This document shows, piece after piece, positions 60,333 to 64,000 of a DNA stretch of 64,000 nt. The notes beneath the pieces are model-generated. The model was not told the DNA's origin and ran no database searches. It worked only from the letters and a program-made list of their open reading frames with translations. Within the stretch, counting starts at the first letter, position 1. Each line of letters opens with the position of its first letter. The DNA is from Runella sp. CRIBMP (GTDB taxonomy: Bacteria; Bacteroidota; Bacteroidia; Cytophagales; Spirosomataceae). The DNA is taken from the NCBI RefSeq assembly GCF_009905605.1, contig NZ_JAAAKZ010000011.1, positions 62,001-126,000 of the forward strand, written 5' to 3'. Position numbers and translations under genes: made by a program.

Positions 60333-61223
60333 TTTTTTTAATTTTCCAAAGGCAAAAGCCGCCGCCCCGACTGCACCTGCTAAGTCACTGAATTTGGCCT
60401 GTTTTATCAGGGTTTGTTTGTTTTTTGGCCTAAATTCGTACACGTCTAAAAAACCATTGAGCGGCGTAAACAGGGCTGTATCGGCCTTGGTAATGCCGCC
60501 CGCCAATACAATGATCTCAGGCGATAACACATTGGCAAAGGAAGCAATGGTCAACCCCAGTTTACGAATGGAATCCAGCCAAAGCCACGAAGCAAAAGGG
60601 TCGTATTCCTTATAACCCTGTACTAACTCATAGGTGGACGAAAAGCGCCCCGAAGAGCGGCGACGAATGGAATAATTTCCTAAGGCGTATTCGAGGCTGC
60701 CCGGCATGCCCAAAAGGCTCAATTCATCGTCGTGGGGAGTGATAGACAGGTGGCCAAAATGCCCCGCCATTTGGCTCAAGCCCTGATACAGCTCCCCGTT
60801 GATGAGCAACCCGCCTCCCACGCCCGTTCCCAACGTCAGCAAAATGGCATTTTTGTAACCACGGATTTCTCCAAACGTTGCCTCAGCGATCAGGGCTGCG
60901 TGAGCATCATTAATGACATAGGTTTTTGTTCCGAAACAGGCTTCCCACTGAAAATGCTCAACGCCCGACAACCGCCCCGGCATGTAGGAAATACAGCTGT
61001 TTGTCTCATCGGCAAAGCCTGGGCACGACAAACCTATCAGTTCAATCGGCTCATTATGAGACTTTTTCAAGTACCGGACTACGTCCTGTACCGTCTCCCG
61101 CCATTTTCCTTCTCCGTCATCATTGGTTGGTACAAAATGTTGCTTCAGTATCTCTCCGTCGGCGGTGAGAATGATTCCCTTGATATTGGTCCCTCCAACG
61201 TCAATTCCAATGGCTGTTTTCAT
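60321..61223 (-). CDS. ROK-family sugar kinase
   Basis: A 300-residue ROK protein starting at ATG 61223 (G-I-D-V-G-G-T-N-I-K-G phosphate loop). It has the L-T-L-G-T-G-V-G-G-G ATP motif and A-G-H-F-G-H-L-S-I with the catalytic-site His residues. The C-x-C-G-x-x-G-C zinc motif of classical ROK kinases is missing: the aligned stretch is L-S-L-L-G-M-P-G-S-L-E. The ATG overlaps the stop of an SDR C-terminal fragment (ATGA), and the upstream GH38 remnant is in frame with it without intervening stop, so a fused 479-residue read-through product is conceivable. Likely phosphorylates glucose or a hexosamine; the substrate is unknown. Confidence 0.85.
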   Translation of the reverse strand: MKTAIGIDVGGTNIKGIILTADGEILKQHFVPTNDDGEGKWRETVQDVVRYLKKSHNEPIELIGLSCPGFADETNSCISYMPGRLSGVEHFQWEACFGTKTYVINDAHAALIAEATFGEIRGYKNAILLTLGTGVGGGLLINGELYQGLSQMAGHFGHLSITPHDDELSLLGMPGSLEYALGNYSIRRRSSGRFSSTYELVQGYKEYDPFASWLWLDSIRKLGLTIASFANVLSPEIIVLAGGITKADTALFTPLNGFLDVYEFRPKNKQTLIKQAKFSDLAGAVGAAAFAFGKLKKVNC

Positions 61224-61338
61224 TTCACCGGTGCGTTTTGGTATTGCCCCTCCGATACTTCCCAGCCACCGTCCACATAGAGTGTTTGTCCGGTAGTAAA
61301 GCGCGAACCATCCGACATGAAATAGACCGCTGGTACTG
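61220..61338 (-). pseudogene. Short-chain dehydrogenase, C-terminal fragment
   Basis: In the frame ending TGA at 61222-61220 the minus strand reads V-P-A-V-Y-F-M-S-D-G-S-R-F-T-T-G-Q and then L-Y-V-D-G-G-W, the standard C-terminus of SDR enzymes, with a tail Y-Q-N-A-P-V-K. Everything N-terminal is missing: it abuts a GH38 remnant. Its stop overlaps the ROK start codon, so the original gene order was SDR-ROK with coupled translation. Confidence 0.8.
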
Positions 61339-62884
61339 TCGGTGACCGTGATTCTTACAGGAAAAGGACTTGCACTGCTTTTGGGCTGAATTTCAAAGAC
61401 TTTATACCCCAACGAAGGAACATTGGCCGCTAAAATCCGCATGTAGGGTTTGTCTTTTTTGATAATGCGTTGAAACGGCACTTCCTTACCGTTGGTTTTA
61501 TCAATAACACGGATAGAAGTTGGGCCGACGTAAGCATAATCGCTATAGTCGGTGCGGGTCCAATTCAAGGAATTGAATACGTAAAATGATGTATTGGTGC
61601 TTTTGGGCTTTTCAATCAATTGCCCAAGGCGTTTGAGCGACCGATTGTACAGCGTATCCACATAACTCGTAAAAATGTTCGCCATTTTCTTCTGCCTATC
61701 CGCCCGTTGTTTGCGGGTAATGTGCGGGCCGTCGGCCGTCCAGTCGTGTTCAAAATACATGCCGCAGGCCAGCTACGCTTTTTCTTTTTGGGTGGACAGA
61801 TCAGCCGCAAAGGTTTTATCCTTCAACGCCACCAACGTATAAAGGGCTTCGGCGGCTCTTAATTTTTCAATACCACGTTTAACCGAAGCCGAAACTTCGG
61901 CCAACGAGGCAAAGCTGTTGCCCCATTCTGTACTGCCGTAAGAAACGGTTTCGGAAGGCAGCGTGGCGGCATATTGTTTTTCGAAGTCTTTGAAGAAATC
62001 TATTTCGTTGGATACGATGACCTCATAGTCTTTGTCCGTTTTTTCTTTGGCGATTTTCGGGAAATTATCGGTCAGCGTTTTGAGGTCGTCGCCGCCTTTG
62101 CCAAACGCTGCTGCGAGTCCAAAAGGATAAACGGGATCGTTCATCAGCTCTTTGCAGTCAATAATGGCATTTCCCTGATGACTTGCTTCGAGGTAGTTTC
62201 CCAAATTATAGCGGTATTCTTTTCGATTGGTAATCATGGACGGATTAACCGAATACCATTTCATCAACACTTTTTGATCGTCCAGCCCTTTGTACCAGAA
62301 CATCTGATTCCGTTTCCGTTCCAGCGCGGTTACTTTGGTGGCGCAGGCGCACACGCCTTTCCACGAATATTTAGCCCCACACCGGCCCACAACGACGATA
62401 AGCCCAATGGTAACACCTGATCTTCCATGTTTAGAGCCAATGAAATGTCTACGTCATATTTGCGCTTGAGGGAGCCGGCATAATACATATCGCGCAAGGT
62501 GGCTTCGGCCGGGGCTGCTCCCAACAACACGATCATTGAGTTCAGCGGTACCGTGATCTTACCTTCTTTCATCTGCCGGATGAGTTGCGCAAACTGCGCC
62601 GGGGTGCGGGTTTCCCGGTAGTTATACACCCAATAGGAACCGTCACAATTCCATTTGTTTTGCTGGTTGTACGGCAAATGTGCGGTGGAATCATTGAGTT
62701 TGATGTAGTAATCCAACATCTCGGAAAATGCCTTTTTATAGGTTTCTTCATCGCCCGTCCACATGTAATCGGTATGGTCGTCGTTGGCAAGGTATATCTT
62801 TTTGGGTTGCGCGTTCAGACTGATAGTCAGCAGCAACAGAAACCCGGTAAGTAACTTTCTCAAAACATGTTGACGTTTCTTCAT
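61339..62884 (-). pseudogene. GH38-like alpha-mannosidase, N-terminal and central part, inactivated
   Basis: A signal peptide (G-F-L-L-L-L-T-I-S-L-N-A-Q) is followed by I-Y-L-A-N-D-D-H-T-D-Y-M-W-T, which resembles the metal-binding H-x-D start of GH38 enzymes. A one-base frameshift near 62375-62390 joins two frames, an amber TAG at 61775-61773 interrupts the second frame (K-A-stop-L-A-C-G-M-Y-F-E-H-D-W), and the gene breaks at about 61338 after R-I-T-V-T-D-S where an SDR fragment begins. The usual C-terminal beta domain is absent. Three independent lesions make it a pseudogene, and family assignment is by overall pattern. Confidence 0.65.
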
Positions 62885-63000
62885 TCAATTTCAGGGTTTA
62901 TTGCATGTATTTTCCCGTTGTATTTTAAAGGGAGGGGGAAGCTGAATATCCCGTTTTTAAGCAAAATTTACTCCACTTTAACTCTGTTAGGGCCATGTAG

Positions 63001-63367
63001 TCAATTGCTTACATCCACCACGCACCTAAAACCGAACGTAGCGCTGCGGTCCAAGCCCAGCCACGTCAGCAAATACTTGGCTCCGAAAGAGGGTTTGGGC
63101 ACCTTGGTTGGCGTACCATTCAGAAGCACAATTGACGTACCACGCTCCACCGCGTAAAATGCAGTAGTTGTTGTAGCCGTCGGTGCGCTCACTTTCCGTG
63201 AGTTGCCACAGGTTACTGCTCATGTCGTAAAGTCCGAGTGGGATTTTGCCTTTTTCAAATTGGGTACGGGGGTCGTACTTTTCCATTGTCTGGTATTGAC
63301 CAACGTAGAATCGTAGGTATTTCACCACAGATATGCTGTTGGATTTGCACCGCCAATGGCGAGCCAA
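63001..63367 (-). pseudogene. FGE-sulfatase (SUMF1-like) domain, C-terminal remnant with frameshift
   Basis: The frame from 63367 has G-L-Y-D-M-S-S-N-L-W-Q-L-T and L-R-G-G-A-W, the hallmark of formylglycine-generating-enzyme/SUMF1-like domains. Near 63110 the frame must change to continue with F-G-A-K-Y-L-L-T-W and F-G-F-R-C-V-V-D-V, the domain's end, at 63001. The N-terminal part is missing. Truncation and frameshift indicate a relic. Confidence 0.75.
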
Positions 63368-63377
63368 GCGATTGTGG

Positions 63378-64000
63378 CTATTTCAAAATCAAACGGTAGG
63401 TTTTCAATTGATGCTGCCGAAAAGAAGCTTTCAAGCTTCCGTTTATGGGTGCTGTTTTATGTTCATTGGTCTCAATATGAGTCGTTTGCCACGCGCTGTT
63501 GATGGGTCGGGCAAGTTTTATGACAGGGGTAACGGGCTTGGCATTCATGTTCCAAAAACGGGTAATCAGCCCCTGTTCAATGCCCTCTTCCGACGGCTTA
63601 ACACTCCACAAAAACACGTTGGGGTCATTGACGCTAAGGAGCGAAAAGGTGTTGTTAGTTTCTCCGTTATTGTCACCCGTAATCATTCCCGCGACCAGTG
63701 GATTTTGGTGTTCCAGCGAAAATTTCATGGCAGAAGCGGCATCAAAAGCCGATGGGTGCGTTTGGATGGCAAATTGGTAGAAAAAAGCACTGTCGCCATT
63801 TTGGGCAGAAATTCCCAGTTTTTCACCGTCGGTTTGGCCGCCCGCCAGCGCATTCAGTTGCGACGATTGTTCCCACAATGAATCCGGCGAACTTTTTCCT
63901 AATTTGAAAAAACTGCAATCCTGATTGGAAATTGTAACGCCGTAGTTGACTTCACTCAAGTCGGCAAAGTGATTGAAAGTCAACCAGTCGTAGCGGGCCG
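63378..64000 (-). CDS. GH38-family alpha-mannosidase, C-terminal part (runs off the window)
   Basis: About 207 residues, open to the window edge (upstream codons read A-R-Y-D-W-L-T-F-N-H-F). The sequence has the beta-sandwich character of the GH38 C-terminal domain (L-I-T-R-F-W-N-M-N-A-K-P-V-T-P, then a final K-T-Y-R-L-I-L-K). It cannot be the missing end of the pseudogene at 61.3-62.9 kb because it lies upstream of that gene's start; two tandem GH38 genes are implied. Whether the rest of this copy is intact cannot be seen. Confidence 0.6.
   Translation of the reverse strand, partial: ARYDWLTFNHFADLSEVNYGVTISNQDCSFFKLGKSSPDSLWEQSSQLNALAGGQTDGEKLGISAQNGDSAFFYQFAIQTHPSAFDAASAMKFSLEHQNPLVAGMITGDNNGETNNTFSLLSVNDPNVFLWSVKPSEEGIEQGLITRFWNMNAKPVTPVIKLARPINSAWQTTHIETNEHKTAPINGSLKASFRQHQLKTYRLILK

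Overview
The window looks like a chromosome segment of a Cytophagales-type Bacteroidota (Spirosomataceae-like, for example Runella/Dyadobacter relatives). This is inferred from gene types: a GT3-type glycogen synthase, PVC/Bacteroidota membrane-bound dehydrogenase with HEAT repeats and a cytochrome c motif, Y_Y_Y-propeller and TPR-HisKA_2 sensor kinases, LytTR regulators, Tat-exported Gfo/Idh oxidoreductases, TonB receptors, and promoter-like TTG-N21-TAnnTTTG boxes. The genus cannot be fixed from sequence reading alone. No rRNA, tRNA, CRISPR or IS element was seen.

Layout. (1) 1-3.0 kb: tail of a YitT-like protein, then a small phage-like module: S24/LexA-like repressor, YopX-like protein and tyrosine recombinase, with three inverted-repeat operator candidates. 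(2) 3.1-12.9 kb: housekeeping and accessory genes: flavin monooxygenase, DUF4143 ATPase with a 41-bp palindrome at its start codon, SGNH protein plus cytochrome dehydrogenase, and the selenium pair mnmH-selD. (3) 13.8-51.2 kb: one very long co-directional locus, bookended by two paralogous LytTR response regulators. It holds GT3 glycogen synthase, DJ-1/PfpI, a ThDP enzyme, a GMC oxidoreductase, eight genes carrying ten SnoaL/NTF2-like domains, a membrane protein, a second DJ-1, a VOC protein, an AGE-like barrel, and then STAS-GlgX-STAS-RsbW-like kinase, an nSTAND-WD40 membrane protein, a TonB receptor with TPR-like head, a GNAT, an NTT-HEAT transporter, a propeller sensor with a degenerate H-box, a soluble histidine kinase, a REC-PP2C (RsbU-like) phosphatase, LytTR and a TPR-HisKA_2 kinase. 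(4) 51.5-64 kb: a carbohydrate catabolic region, partly decayed. Fragments of SDR, TIM-barrel isomerase, RpiB, GH38 and FGE-like genes surround an intact minus-strand run of SGNH, sugar isomerase, two Gfo/Idh, phosphotriesterase-like, FAD oxidoreductase, SIS and ROK genes.

How the genes may work together (inference). The 13.8-51.2 kb locus appears to link glycogen synthesis and debranching to an uncharacterised small-molecule pathway (ThDP enzyme, GMC, SnoaL array, glyoxalase-like proteins). Its control would come from a complete RsbU/RsbV/RsbW-type partner switch with no sigma factor in sight, and from LytTR regulators. Nine TTCACTGAAAA-like elements spaced by whole helical turns (mostly 21 bp) lie just upstream of the glycogen synthase gene and are the best candidate LytTR binding sites. 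This locus is the strongest candidate for an undescribed system in the window.
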